NCBI GenBank assembly: GCA_964501185.1
Contig: CAZCRT010000055.1
Coordinates: 1 to 12,980 of the forward strand
DNA: 12,980 nt
From: BS150m-G50 sp964501185 [NCBI: uncultured Bacteroidia bacterium]
GTDB lineage: Bacteria; CAIWAD01; BS150m-G50
Reading direction: 5' to 3'
Positions 1 through 7,792 of the stretch are shown piece after piece (position 1 is the first letter of the stretch; each line of letters opens with the position of its first letter). The notes below the pieces were generated by a model. It made no database searches and was not told the origin of the DNA. It saw nothing but the letters and a program-made list of their open reading frames with translations. Both the position numbers and the translations under genes were made by a program.

Positions 1-1
1 C

Positions 2-63
2 AATTGACAGCTGGCAAGGAAGTTGTTACCAGAAAAATGATACTTGTCAAGTAGCTGTCAATT
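2..63. repeat. 11-bp perfect inverted repeat with 40-nt spacer
   Basis: AATTGACAGCT at 2-12 is the exact reverse complement of AGCTGTCAATT at 53-63. Inside it, CAAG (15-18) can pair with CTTG (43-46), so the segment could form a bulged stem-loop. The left arm contains the hexamer TTGACA (4-9), but no good -10 box lies 16-18 nt further on. It could be a protein-binding dyad, the ends of a tiny decayed element, or a hairpin from the gene to the left of the window. Nothing in the sequence decides between these. Confidence 0.5.
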
Positions 64-101
64 AGCGCTGAACATTGGGGGCCGGTTCAAACCTCCGGAA
101 T

Positions 102-126
102 GCGAACGAGCTCAGTAGAGTTTGAA
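102..126 (+). repeat. Leader copy of a shared ~26-nt sequence
   Basis: This stretch upstream of the 1151-residue gene reads GCGAACGAGCTCAG, then TAGAG, then TTTGAAA. A similar sequence lies upstream of the aconitase gene on the opposite strand (minus strand, 11721 to 11695). Both share GCG, AACGAG, CTCAGT and TTGAAA in the same order, with small gaps. They may be degraded copies of a dispersed intergenic repeat, a common regulator site, or chance similarity. Confidence 0.3.
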
Positions 127-153
127 AAATCTTGCTCCTCAGCTGAACTGCTG

Positions 154-182
154 TTGAATAGGTGCTATCATTGATGTATTAT
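154..182 (+). promoter_or_regulatory. Sigma70-like promoter, possibly leaderless
   Basis: TTGAAT (154-159) and TATTAT (177-182) are separated by 17 nt, the ideal spacing, and each matches the housekeeping consensus well. Counting from the -10 box puts the transcription start at about 187-190, on the ATG at 188. This agrees with the absence of any Shine-Dalgarno sequence before that ATG, whereas most other genes here have one. The spacer holds AATAG-GTG-CTAT (157-168), a small dyad resembling AATAG-CGA-CTATT in the fadL leader. Confidence 0.45.
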
Positions 183-187
183 TAAAT

Positions 188-3100
188 ATGTTCAAAAAGG
201 GATTGCTCACATTTATCTTCCTCTTTCTGCTGTCGCAGCTCCATGCAGAGATCCTCATCGAGCAGGGTTCACTGCAGGGATTTCTACTTGGTGAAGCGCC
301 CGGCTGCAGTTATGACAATTATGTCTCACACATTGTAGAGGGTATCGCCGATCCCGGTTACAACGATTACAGCCCGCTTGATCCTCAGAGTGATGGTTTT
401 GGTGAATGCCAGGTTCTGGATGAAGATGATGCAGAATTACTGGGCACTTTCAAGGAGCTGTTCGGTCATTGCGTACGGGGTGATTTCGCTCAAGCGGAGT
501 CATTGAGGATTGCAGAGTTGGCCGGCTATCCCTTTCGTCTGGTGCATCTGAGTGATCCTTTTGACCTGAAAGAGTATTTCCTCTTCCGGGAGGAGCTGGA
601 CAGCAGCTATGTGGATGAGAACAACCTGCCAGAACCGGATGATGATGAAATCGGCTCTTTTAATTATGGGTGGGGCCTGTATGTATTTGCGGTCTTACCT
701 GAGCGGCCACAGATCACAGTGGAAATACCACATCCCAATGATGATTACATCTCCCCCGGTATCGGGTATGATCATTTTTCTACTCTCGGAGCAGGAGCCC
801 TTTTTGTAAACGGTGCCGGGCGGGAAGTCCGCTGGACAGAGCACGCCGGATACAATAACAACAAGAGCCTGTCCGATCCTACCCGAAACGGTTATCACAT
901 CTTTCAGATGGCACACGAGGCTTTTATTGACTACTATCTCGATGAAGTTATCACCGTGCAACCGCTGGCTATTCAGGTTCACAGTTATGATACCGAGGGG
1001 CGTGATCATCCCGCTGTCATAGTTGCACCACATCGTTATGACCGTACCTATAATCTTCCCCTCTTCGACTGGTCCGGTATTATTGGTGGCTTCATCGACA
1101 GGACTTCAATTCCTGTGCACCCCGCCGGTATCTTTGGCAATCCGGAACCGGTAGCTATCGAAGATTTCTACGGTTCGAACTCCCTGCCACATCTGGTGGT
1201 GCTGGACAGCAGTATGGTAGAACATGAGATTCCCAGGCCGGCGGAATTGCTGGGTTATTCCGGGAACATGCAATTCAACTACCGTATCGACGAATTCTCC
1301 ACCTGCACCGACCAGGAGTGGCTCTGTCATCTCGAACTTGATGAGCTGCCAAACTGTCTGAGCGATACAACCGAGGCGGAATTCTATGCTGAACCAGGTT
1401 ATCCTGTAACCTGGCGAAACTACGAGAACGCAGTGGATTTCTACCATCCGGTCGCAGCTAACCTGGACGATGCCTTAACAGAGATGGCAGCATACCCTGA
1501 CACTCTGGCGCCGATTCCACCGGTTAATCTTGCGGTAGTTGACTACAATATTGACTGGGTTCATTTAAGCTGGGACCGGGCAGCAGATCCATTTTTCACC
1601 AGCTACCGTATTTACTATGATTCGGTTTCACCGGTCGATACTCTGTCCAGCTTCTGGGATTCCTCTGACTACAGTGCATTATGCCTGCAATACACTACAG
1701 AGCTCCTGATTGAAGATCTGGTTCCAGGGGAACTCATCTACATCCGTCTGGCAGCGATCAACCATTCCGGCCGGTTATCTGCCTTCTCCAATCAGATTGC
1801 TTTCATCCCCAATGACATCGAACCGCCCTTGATAACTGTTATCGGGCCAGATGTCGGCCCCTGGTTCTGGTGGCAGGAAGATAGCAGCAGCGTAGCAGCG
1901 ATACTGACTGACAATATTGCTGTTGATGGCTCCGCTCTGCAGTATCGGCGGGACTGGAACCAGAATGGTGATTATGATGACCCGGGTGAGGAATGGGACT
2001 CTGTTCCGCCACAACCGGATTCCAGCTGGATAGCAGTATCCTATGCCTTCGGTTTTGAAGAGATCCCGACCGGCGGCAGTTTTGAGCTGCGTGCCCGTGA
2101 TATTAATCAGGCGGACTGGGTCTATTCAGGGACATCCGACCAGGAGGGGATCCAGGATGACTGGCAGATTTTCATTGATCTGGTTCCACCGGTGACACCA
2201 CTGGATCTGGCAGCAGGAGAAATCGGTTGGGATGTCTGGTTCGATCTCACCTGGACACCGATTGCAGAGGATTCTACTTTTGCATCCTATCTGCTGTACT
2301 ATGCCCTGGAGGAGCAACCCGACAGCAACAGCAGCTTTCTTGACAGTGGTAACTTCAGCGAGCTGGCTTCATTGGAGACCGGGTCTCTCCGAATAGACTG
2401 TCTGGAGCAGTATGGCAGTTACTGGGTGGCGATAGCTGCTCGTGACTGGGCTGGCAATATCAGTACACTTTCGATACCGGTTAATGTTACTCTTCCACCG
2501 GAATCATCACCACTTATCTTCAACTCCATTGAGGTTGTGGCGGATGACAATGGCAATGGTGTTGCTGAAGCAGGTGAGACGGTAGAATTTACCGTCAGCC
2601 TGGAGAACACAGGCACCGGGAGTTATAGCAGCATAAACGGTGTGTTGAGTACGGAAGTGGAGTTTCTGGAGCTGCTGGAAGCGACAGCAGAGTTTCCCGG
2701 TTTTGCTCCCGGCGGGGTGGAAACCTGCCTGACTTCGTTCATTTTAGGTGTGGGCGTTGATGGCCCTGCCATGTTCATCGAGAACTTGAATCTGCAGGTG
2801 ACATTCGATGATATGATAAGAAATATAGTGGTGCCGTTTGCAGGTGGTGTGAGGGAATTGTACTACAGCTATGATGTGGAAACAGATACTGCCGGCTGGA
2901 CCCATTCCGGGGCTGATGGCTGGAATGACCAGTGGCATCAGAGTGAGGAACAATACAACAGCCCGGTTACCAGCTGGAAGTGCGGTGACGATGGAAACGG
3001 TGATTACAGCAACCATATGGATGCCCGCCTGGTCTCACCTTCGCTGCAGCTGCATCAGTTTTCCCAGCTTTCCATAATGCATAGCACAGAGGCAGAAGTG

Positions 3101-3643
3101 CATAGCAGCAATCCTGATTCTGCTTACGACGGCGGTATCGTGGAAATATCGCTTGATAATGGTGAGAGCTGGAATCTGCTGGTTCCTGAGGGGGCCGGGT
3201 ACAACTCCTGGTTCCGCTGGTTCAGTGGTGATAATCCCGCGACACACCCCTTTATTCCTGGAACACCCTGTTTCTCAGGTAGTTTTGACTGGCGGGAGGA
3301 TATCTTTGATCTGGCTGCCTATGCAGACAGCTCGGTTTTACTGCGTTTTCGGTTTGGCTCAGATGATGGTGTTGTCAGGGAAGGGTGGTATCTGGATGAT
3401 ATCGCTCTTTATGGGGCTGCCCCCCCGCTGTCACAGTTATCTATTGATATTCAGTTTACACCACCCGCTACCATTACAATCAACTGGGAACCACACCCTG
3501 AAGCTGCTCTCTATCGTATTTATCACAGTGCCGATCCCTGGACCGGTTTTGAACTGCTGACCGAAACCGGTCAGTCATTCTTCACTACAGCTGTTGAAGA
3601 CGCTTCTGCCCGGTACTATCGTGTAACCTGGTTGACGGATTGA
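188..3643 (+). CDS. Large exported multidomain protein with FN3-like domains
   Basis: Encodes 1151 residues. A signal peptide spans about residues 1-20 (Lys-Lys, a Leu/Phe-rich core, then L-H-A), so the protein is exported. ATG 188 is the first start after an in-frame stop at 155; no Shine-Dalgarno is visible. Residues ~100-350 are not clearly recognisable but carry clustered His and acidic residues: E179-I-P-H182-P-N-D-D, E218-H219, H237, H243-E, H265 and H274. The order is suggestive of secreted zinc hydrolases such as N-formylglutamate amidohydrolase-like enzymes, which is inference only. Residues ~441-541 and ~666-768 are FN3-like. Residues ~780-885 begin with a D-D-N-G-N-G-V-A-E-A-G-E-T motif typical of bacterial surface Ig-like domains. 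Residues ~890-1076 resemble MAM/immune-inhibitor-A-type jelly rolls (Y-D-G-G-I-V-E-I-S, then W-Y-L-D-D-I). Residues ~1080-1150 look like a last FN3. The tail is a short ordinary strand, so no type IX sorting domain or LPXTG is evident. Likely secreted or surface-bound; the substrate is unknown. Confidence 0.85.
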   Translation: MFKKGLLTFIFLFLLSQLHAEILIEQGSLQGFLLGEAPGCSYDNYVSHIVEGIADPGYNDYSPLDPQSDGFGECQVLDEDDAELLGTFKELFGHCVRGDFAQAESLRIAELAGYPFRLVHLSDPFDLKEYFLFREELDSSYVDENNLPEPDDDEIGSFNYGWGLYVFAVLPERPQITVEIPHPNDDYISPGIGYDHFSTLGAGALFVNGAGREVRWTEHAGYNNNKSLSDPTRNGYHIFQMAHEAFIDYYLDEVITVQPLAIQVHSYDTEGRDHPAVIVAPHRYDRTYNLPLFDWSGIIGGFIDRTSIPVHPAGIFGNPEPVAIEDFYGSNSLPHLVVLDSSMVEHEIPRPAELLGYSGNMQFNYRIDEFSTCTDQEWLCHLELDELPNCLSDTTEAEFYAEPGYPVTWRNYENAVDFYHPVAANLDDALTEMAAYPDTLAPIPPVNLAVVDYNIDWVHLSWDRAADPFFTSYRIYYDSVSPVDTLSSFWDSSDYSALCLQYTTELLIEDLVPGELIYIRLAAINHSGRLSAFSNQIAFIPNDIEPPLITVIGPDVGPWFWWQEDSSSVAAILTDNIAVDGSALQYRRDWNQNGDYDDPGEEWDSVPPQPDSSWIAVSYAFGFEEIPTGGSFELRARDINQADWVYSGTSDQEGIQDDWQIFIDLVPPVTPLDLAAGEIGWDVWFDLTWTPIAEDSTFASYLLYYALEEQPDSNSSFLDSGNFSELASLETGSLRIDCLEQYGSYWVAIAARDWAGNISTLSIPVNVTLPPESSPLIFNSIEVVADDNGNGVAEAGETVEFTVSLENTGTGSYSSINGVLSTEVEFLELLEATAEFPGFAPGGVETCLTSFILGVGVDGPAMFIENLNLQVTFDDMIRNIVVPFAGGVRELYYSYDVETDTAGWTHSGADGWNDQWHQSEEQYNSPVTSWKCGDDGNGDYSNHMDARLVSPSLQLHQFSQLSIMHSTEAEVHSSNPDSAYDGGIVEISLDNGESWNLLVPEGAGYNSWFRWFSGDNPATHPFIPGTPCFSGSFDWREDIFDLAAYADSSVLLRFRFGSDDGVVREGWYLDDIALYGAAPPLSQLSIDIQFTPPATITINWEPHPEAALYRIYHSADPWTGFELLTETGQSFFTTAVEDASARYYRVTWLTD

Positions 3644-3777
3644 GCAGAATCTTCCTCCCCGCTAAGAGTTGACCTGACATCGCATTTTCAATCCTCGGGG
3701 AACAGGCTCTTGAGATAATCGTTGCTGCCTGTCAGATACAATTGTTCCCGGGCTGGGTACTTTACCAGCAAATATCT

Positions 3778-3805
3778 TTGACTTTACCCCCGGCATACAT
3801 ACAAT
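3778..3805 (+). promoter_or_regulatory. Sigma70-like promoter of the fadL-type gene
   Basis: TTGACT (3778-3783) and TACAAT (3800-3805) are separated by 16 nt. Each matches the housekeeping consensus at five of six positions. The predicted start is near 3812, giving a leader of about 90 nt. The upstream gap from 3644 shows no clear terminator for the 1151-residue gene. CCCCG (3657-3661) and CGGGG (3696-3700) could pair, but with a loop of about 34 nt and no T run. Confidence 0.55.
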
Positions 3806-3840
3806 AGTTCATAAATAGCGACTATTACAGATGTGAACTA
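3805..3840 (+). promoter_or_regulatory. Nested dyad over the +1 region of the fadL-type gene
   Basis: An outer stem TAGTTCA (3805-3811) pairs perfectly with TGAACTA (3834-3840). Within it AATAG (3814-3818) pairs with CTATT (3822-3826) around a CGA loop. The structure starts at the last base of the -10 box and covers the predicted transcription start. It could be a repressor operator or a 5' mRNA hairpin; the sequence alone does not tell which. Confidence 0.45.
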
Positions 3841-3902
3841 AGTTCAGAATCACGAAAACAACAGGGTGATTTTGCACTCTACAACATTACGAGGAGAGTT
3901 AT

Positions 3903-5231
3903 ATGATAAAGATGAGTAAGATTTTTGTAGCCATGGCTTTGATGGCACTTGTCTCTACTACTGCCTGGGCTAATGGCCTGAGTCTCAACAGTGTGGGTGC
4001 CAGAGCATTCGGTATGGGTGGAGCCTATGTTGGCCTGGCTGACGATGCTTCTGCCATATACTGGAATCCTGCCGGTCTGGCCGGTCAGCAGAATGGCTTT
4101 AACCTGTTTACTACCGATGTCATGCCTGCGGCGACTTACAAGTATGATGCCTATGGTATTGATGCTGTTACTGTTGCTAATCATTACATCAGCCCCAACT
4201 TCTTTGCCAACTACAATCTCGGCCGGGTTACACTGGGCCTGGGTGCTTATGTGCCTGCCGGTCTGGGAGCTGAATGGGAAGGTGATGATCTGCTGGCTTT
4301 TGGTGGTCCGGCTTTTTTCGATCCACCAGATAACAATATGCCCAATCCGTACGCAGGTGTTTCTTACGACTGGATGAGCAAAATCGGTGTTTTCAATATC
4401 TCCCCGGCGATAGCTTTTCAGTACAATGAGTCTCTGGCACTGGGTGCGGCACTTAATGTCTTCTATGGCATGATGGATATGAAGCGGGCCGTGGATGCTG
4501 TCAATCTTATGGTGAATCCACCTGCAGGTGGTGAAGATGGCATGGTTGACAACCAGTACGAAGAGTCCAGTACCGGTCTGGGTTACGGTGTAACCCTGAG
4601 TGGTTTGTGGCAGGCTACTGAGTGTCTCTCAATCGGTGCCTCTTACCGTACCAAAACCACCGTGGCTTTTGAAGGAACTGCCAGTAACACTGGTTTCGCC
4701 GCTTATGGTGCTGAGGAATCTGATTTTGAGCGGGATCTGGCCTGGCCGGTGTGGATTGGCGCCGGTGTAGCAGCCAGACCGTTTGATAACCTTACTGTAA
4801 CTGTTGACTTCCAGTGGAGTCAGTGGTCAGAGACAGAGGAAGAGATTGAAACAGATTATCTGGATCCAACCTGGGATATGCAGATTGACCAGCAGGGACA
4901 GAATATCATGGTGCTCAACTGGGAAGATGCGATGCAGATCAGGTTCGGTGCCGAGTACATGGCACTGGAGAATCTGGCTTTGCGAGCGGGCTATTACAAT
5001 GATCCCGCGCCTGCGCCTGATGAAACTGTCAATATTCTGTTTCCCTCCTCAAGCAATCATGCTTACACCGGTGGTGTGGGATACTATCTGAATCAACTCA
5101 CATTTGATCTTGGATTTGAGTATCTGCTCGGTGCGGAGCGGGATATCGAGCCGGCTGCTGAGAATATGCCAGGTGTCCACCAGATGGATATCTTCGCATT
5201 CAGTCTGGGAATCGGTTACACGCTTCCCTGA
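3903..5231 (+). CDS. FadL/OmpP1/TodX-family outer-membrane transporter
   Basis: Encodes 442 residues, the usual size for the family, whose members form 14-stranded outer-membrane barrels that take up long-chain fatty acids or other hydrophobic compounds. A signal peptide ends at about residue 23 (A-W-A). The mature N-terminus has the family hallmark: N-G-L, an A-F-G-M-G-G-A stretch (35-41), A-D-D-A-S and then Y-W-N-P-A-G-L-A (53-60), which in FadL forms the plug with its NPA motif. The rest alternates Gly/aromatic amphipathic strands and ends in one (F-A-F-S-L-G-I-G-Y). GGAG at 3893-3896 lies 6 nt before ATG 3903, favouring it over ATG 3912. It has its own promoter and terminator and so looks monocistronic. 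The substrate cannot be read from sequence, and no fatty-acid degradation genes lie nearby. A PorV-like role cannot be excluded. Confidence 0.9.
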   Translation: MIKMSKIFVAMALMALVSTTAWANGLSLNSVGARAFGMGGAYVGLADDASAIYWNPAGLAGQQNGFNLFTTDVMPAATYKYDAYGIDAVTVANHYISPNFFANYNLGRVTLGLGAYVPAGLGAEWEGDDLLAFGGPAFFDPPDNNMPNPYAGVSYDWMSKIGVFNISPAIAFQYNESLALGAALNVFYGMMDMKRAVDAVNLMVNPPAGGEDGMVDNQYEESSTGLGYGVTLSGLWQATECLSIGASYRTKTTVAFEGTASNTGFAAYGAEESDFERDLAWPVWIGAGVAARPFDNLTVTVDFQWSQWSETEEEIETDYLDPTWDMQIDQQGQNIMVLNWEDAMQIRFGAEYMALENLALRAGYYNDPAPAPDETVNILFPSSSNHAYTGGVGYYLNQLTFDLGFEYLLGAERDIEPAAENMPGVHQMDIFAFSLGIGYTLP

Positions 5232-5257
5232 CACGATTGCTGTGAATTTGTATCTGT

Positions 5258-5282
5258 GAGAGCGCCTGCGGGCGCTCTCTTT
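5258..5282 (+). terminator. Intrinsic terminator after the fadL-type gene
   Basis: GAGAGCGCC (5258-5266) pairs perfectly with GGCGCTCTC (5271-5279) around a TGCG tetraloop, followed by a short TTT. The 9-bp GC-rich stem begins 27 bp after the stop codon. The T run is short, but the stem is very stable. Confidence 0.8.
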
Positions 5283-5308
5283 GTATAAAGCAAAAACTGA
5301 CCTATATT
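5281..5308 (+). promoter_or_regulatory. Possible promoter of sthA
   Basis: TTGTAT (5281-5286) and TATATT (5303-5308) are separated by 16 nt. The -10 box matches consensus at five of six positions and the -35 at four. Transcription would start near 5315, about 55 nt before the gene. The element starts in the tail of the preceding terminator, so sthA would be expressed separately from the fadL-type gene. Confidence 0.35.
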
Positions 5309-5370
5309 CTGGCTATCCCGGTAGATTCAACCATATGTCAGGAGTTAAACATCAGAAGCAGAGGCCCGCA

Positions 5371-6759
5371 ATGAAGAGTAAAATATACGACCTGGCTGTT
5401 CTCGGTTGTGGGCCGGCAGGTGAGAAGGCTGCCCTGGCCGGTAAGAAACTGGGTAAGAGTGTCGCTCTGATTGAACCGCAGTTTATCGGAGGCCTCTGCG
5501 CTCATACCGGTACAGTTCCGACCAAATCTTTCCGCGAGGCAGTTGTTCAGTTGACCAACTTCCGGGAACGGTTCATGGAGTTTGGTGTTCTGGACCGGCC
5601 CCGAATGGCAGATCTGAAACTCCGGGTGGAGTGGGTGCGGGGTAAGAAGGTTGAAGCAATCGGTAAACGGTTGTTTCGGCGGAGTGTGGATATCATTCCA
5701 GGTTGGGGCAGGTTTCATACTTCCAATGAGGTTGGTGTTTATGATGATGCTGGAAAGCTGCTGCAAACGGTGGAAGCGAAAAACATTGTCATAACTACCG
5801 GCACGGTTCCCTATTTACGGCCAGAGGTTGAGTTTGATCAGCAACGGATATTCTACACAGATAATGTGCTGGCGATACCTGAGGTTCCGGAGACGTTGAC
5901 TGTAGTTGGTGGTGGGATTATCGGTACAGAACTGGCTTCGATTTTTTCGGTTATCGGCACTCAGGTCACACTGATCGACCGGCGCGAAACCTTCCTTCCA
6001 TTTCTGAACAAGTCCATTCACAGCAAGCTGATGGATCACTTTGCTGAAAGGCGGATGAGGTTTGTTTTCGAAGATGAAGTGGAGTGCGCTGCGGTTAACT
6101 CGGAAGGACAGGTGGAGACCAGGCTGGTTTCGGGTGATACTGCTGTAACCGAGATGGCGCTCTTTTGCGAGTACCGGACAGTCGCCACCGGTAAGCTTAA
6201 TCTGGATGCGATCGGTGTCAATGTTGACAAGCGGGGTGTGATCGAGGTTGACAGGGAGTACCGGACCAGTGTGGAGAACATTTTCGCTGCCGGAGATGTC
6301 GTCGGTTCCCCGGCTCTCGCTTCCACTTCCTTTGAGCAGGGGCGGATTGCAGGTAATATTGCCTGTGGTAATCAGGCAGGATGGAGTCCTGCAAATTTCC
6401 CGGTTGGTATTTATACGATCCCGGAAATTTCCTATATCGGAGCCACCGAACAGGAGCTGAAGGAACAGAACATACCTTATGTCAAGGGCGCTTCGCTCTA
6501 TCGTGAATCAGCGCGAGGTGCGATTCTGGGTACTCTCGATGGTATGGCGGAAATGCTGGTAGCGCCTGACAGCGGTAAAGTACTCGGTGTTCACATTATT
6601 GGCGATCAGGCTTCGGAGCTGGTTCATGTCGCTCAGGCTGTCATGTTGCTGGGAGGTACTTACGAGTACTTCATCGAATCTGTGTTCAACTATCCAACGC
6701 TGGCGGAAATGTTGAAGTACGCGGCTATTTCAGCACGGGATTTCATGCCGACTAAGTAA
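5371..6759 (+). CDS. sthA: Soluble (Si-specific) NAD(P)+ transhydrogenase
   Basis: Encodes 462 residues (E. coli SthA has 466). This cytosolic FAD enzyme moves hydride between NADPH and NAD+, usually draining excess NADPH. The FAD-binding motif G-C-G-P-A-G is at 12-17, the NAD(P)-binding G-G-G-I-I-G at 180-185, and the second FAD motif A-A-G-D-V at 306-310. The diagnostic site is C43-A-H-T-G-T48. The second Cys of the disulfide found in lipoamide dehydrogenase and glutathione reductase is Thr here, as in SthA, and F-N-Y-P-T-L-A-E (439-446) replaces the lipoamide dehydrogenase His-Glu motif with an SthA-like one. The reading frame is open back to 5281, but GAGG (5361-5364) sits 6 nt before ATG 5371 and the family N-terminus begins there. 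It converges on icd, whose product makes NADPH. No terminator of its own is visible: a mobile element starts 3 bp after its stop. Confidence 0.93.
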   Translation: MKSKIYDLAVLGCGPAGEKAALAGKKLGKSVALIEPQFIGGLCAHTGTVPTKSFREAVVQLTNFRERFMEFGVLDRPRMADLKLRVEWVRGKKVEAIGKRLFRRSVDIIPGWGRFHTSNEVGVYDDAGKLLQTVEAKNIVITTGTVPYLRPEVEFDQQRIFYTDNVLAIPEVPETLTVVGGGIIGTELASIFSVIGTQVTLIDRRETFLPFLNKSIHSKLMDHFAERRMRFVFEDEVECAAVNSEGQVETRLVSGDTAVTEMALFCEYRTVATGKLNLDAIGVNVDKRGVIEVDREYRTSVENIFAAGDVVGSPALASTSFEQGRIAGNIACGNQAGWSPANFPVGIYTIPEISYIGATEQELKEQNIPYVKGASLYRESARGAILGTLDGMAEMLVAPDSGKVLGVHIIGDQASELVHVAQAVMLLGGTYEYFIESVFNYPTLAEMLKYAAISARDFMPTK

Positions 6760-6762
6760 ACC

Positions 6763-6781
6763 TGGGGTCGGACCAAGTTAT
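6763..6781 (+). repeat. Left terminal inverted repeat of the RAYT element
   Basis: TGGGGTCGGACCAAGTTAT is the exact reverse complement of 7793-7811. It contains GGTC-G-GACC, a small palindrome, as expected of a REP-like recognition sequence. Beyond 6782 the match to the other end stops. Confidence 0.9.
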
Positions 6782-6850
6782 AGTCTTGATAAATAAAGAA
6801 GTACATAGCAGAACTAGGCAATTATTGCACGAACTTTGCGTCTTTTCATA

Positions 6851-7585
6851 TCAGTTATCACCATAGTTCACATTTGCTTCCCGGATCAACCAATCAGCAC
6901 CATCTTGAATTTCCCTGAACCTACGATTTCCAGACCTGAGCAGTAGTTTCGCTTTAACCTCCTGGATATAGGCTTTCGTTCCATAGGCGACTCCTTCAGT
7001 CCAACCAGGTTCGCGATAGAGCAAGCCACTATTGATACGTTCTTGGATCATATTGCGATGGTGAGATCTAAACTCATATACAGAAGCGTAACCCAATAAC
7101 TGGAGAAGTATTGCACGCGCAATTATGATCCTTCTCCCCTGTGGTTGTTGCAGTTCTGCATATCCAGAAGAATGCCATTTTGATGGGTGAGTAACGAGAC
7201 CTGCTCTGACTGCGTTCAAATCAATATACACTATACATCTGAATAAATGAGTTTCACTGGCCACAGCTGTAGCATGATATCTGTCCTCCCAGAAAGAGCC
7301 TTTGCGACGATGCCGCCTGTTATACTCTTGTGCTGTCTTACCGGCGATTAGCTGCATTGAGCTCGGAATAACACCCGCTTCATTATCATACACCAGAAGA
7401 TGTATGTGATTATGCATGATGGTGTAGTTCAACACATATAGACCGAAGCGCATCTTTGCCTGATAAAGCCAGTCAACCCAGTTTCTCCTGTCCTGCTTCA
7501 ATCTTAGGAGCGGATTCTTGTCATGGCAACGATGAGTGATATGCCAGATCTGGTTAGGGATGTAGCTGCGATAAGCACGAGGCAT
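6851..7585 (-). CDS. REP-associated / Y1 HUH transposase
   Basis: Encodes 244 residues from the start chosen here. The frame opens at 7654, but AAGGA (minus strand, 7595-7591) sits 5 nt before ATG 7585 and the family usually begins M-P-R-x-x-R. A minus-strand TATAAT lies at 7619-7614, though without a good -35 box. The HUH motif is M-H-N-H60-I-H62-L-L-V, which binds the catalytic metal. F-W-E-D-R-Y103-H-A and Y120-I-D-L-N-A-V-R-A-G-L-V are the other strongly conserved blocks; a tyrosine of this region acts as nucleophile on single-stranded DNA, but which one is not certain from sequence. The C-terminal ~100 residues are Arg/Lys-rich with helical segments, as in longer family members, and may bind DNA. 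The gene appears intact. Its base composition looks more A/T-rich than sthA and icd (an impression, not computed), consistent with transfer. Confidence 0.9.
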   Translation of the reverse strand: MPRAYRSYIPNQIWHITHRCHDKNPLLRLKQDRRNWVDWLYQAKMRFGLYVLNYTIMHNHIHLLVYDNEAGVIPSSMQLIAGKTAQEYNRRHRRKGSFWEDRYHATAVASETHLFRCIVYIDLNAVRAGLVTHPSKWHSSGYAELQQPQGRRIIIARAILLQLLGYASVYEFRSHHRNMIQERINSGLLYREPGWTEGVAYGTKAYIQEVKAKLLLRSGNRRFREIQDGADWLIREANVNYGDN

Positions 7586-7792
7586 ATTAGTCCTTTCGTT
7601 GAGAAATTGAGTGATTATAAAAAAGGAGTTATTACCGGACGGGCTTTGAACCAATCATCAGATTGGCATTTCATTAATTAGACGCTCGTGAGTGGGAAAA
7701 GTTCATTTAATCTGATTGTTAGCAGGAAAACATGCAAACCTCGGGTGAAATAACGGTAGATTGGGACCGTAAATAGTAATAAAAACATAGTA
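7586..7792 (-). other. Non-coding right part of the RAYT element
   Basis: About 200 nt between the transposase start and the right end contain no gene. Two hairpins are visible: CCAATC-ATCA-GATTGG (7651-7666) and ACGGT (7753-7757) with ACCGT (7766-7770) around an 8-nt loop. Subterminal hairpins are the usual recognition signals of Y1 transposases, so these may be part of the transposition end or of the transposase control region. Confidence 0.45.

Noticed and set aside
80-100. tRNA T-arm-like sequence (CCGGTTCAAAC...CCGG)
   Set aside because: No D-arm, anticodon arm or acceptor stem can be fitted around it.
695-3247. Numerous open frames of 60-135 codons on both strands inside the 1151-residue gene
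   Set aside because: They are shadows of a long gene with a coherent signal peptide and domains; their translations are low-complexity or Arg/Pro/Ser-rich and lack family features.
3656-3701. Possible terminator after the 1151-residue gene (CCCCG/CGGGG)
   Set aside because: The loop would be about 34 nt and no T run follows.
5281-5370. Extended N-terminus for SthA starting at TTG 5281 or ATG 5335
   Set aside because: The extension would start in the terminator tail, has no family similarity, and ATG 5371 has a well-placed GAGG and the expected FAD-domain start.
7586-7654. 23-residue N-terminal extension of the transposase
   Set aside because: The family begins at M-P-R-x-x-R, and AAGGA precedes ATG 7585 at the right distance.
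7630-7656. A second GGTTCAAA stretch (minus strand) resembling a tRNA 3' part
   Set aside because: No cloverleaf can be built and it lies within the mobile element; no evidence for an attachment site.
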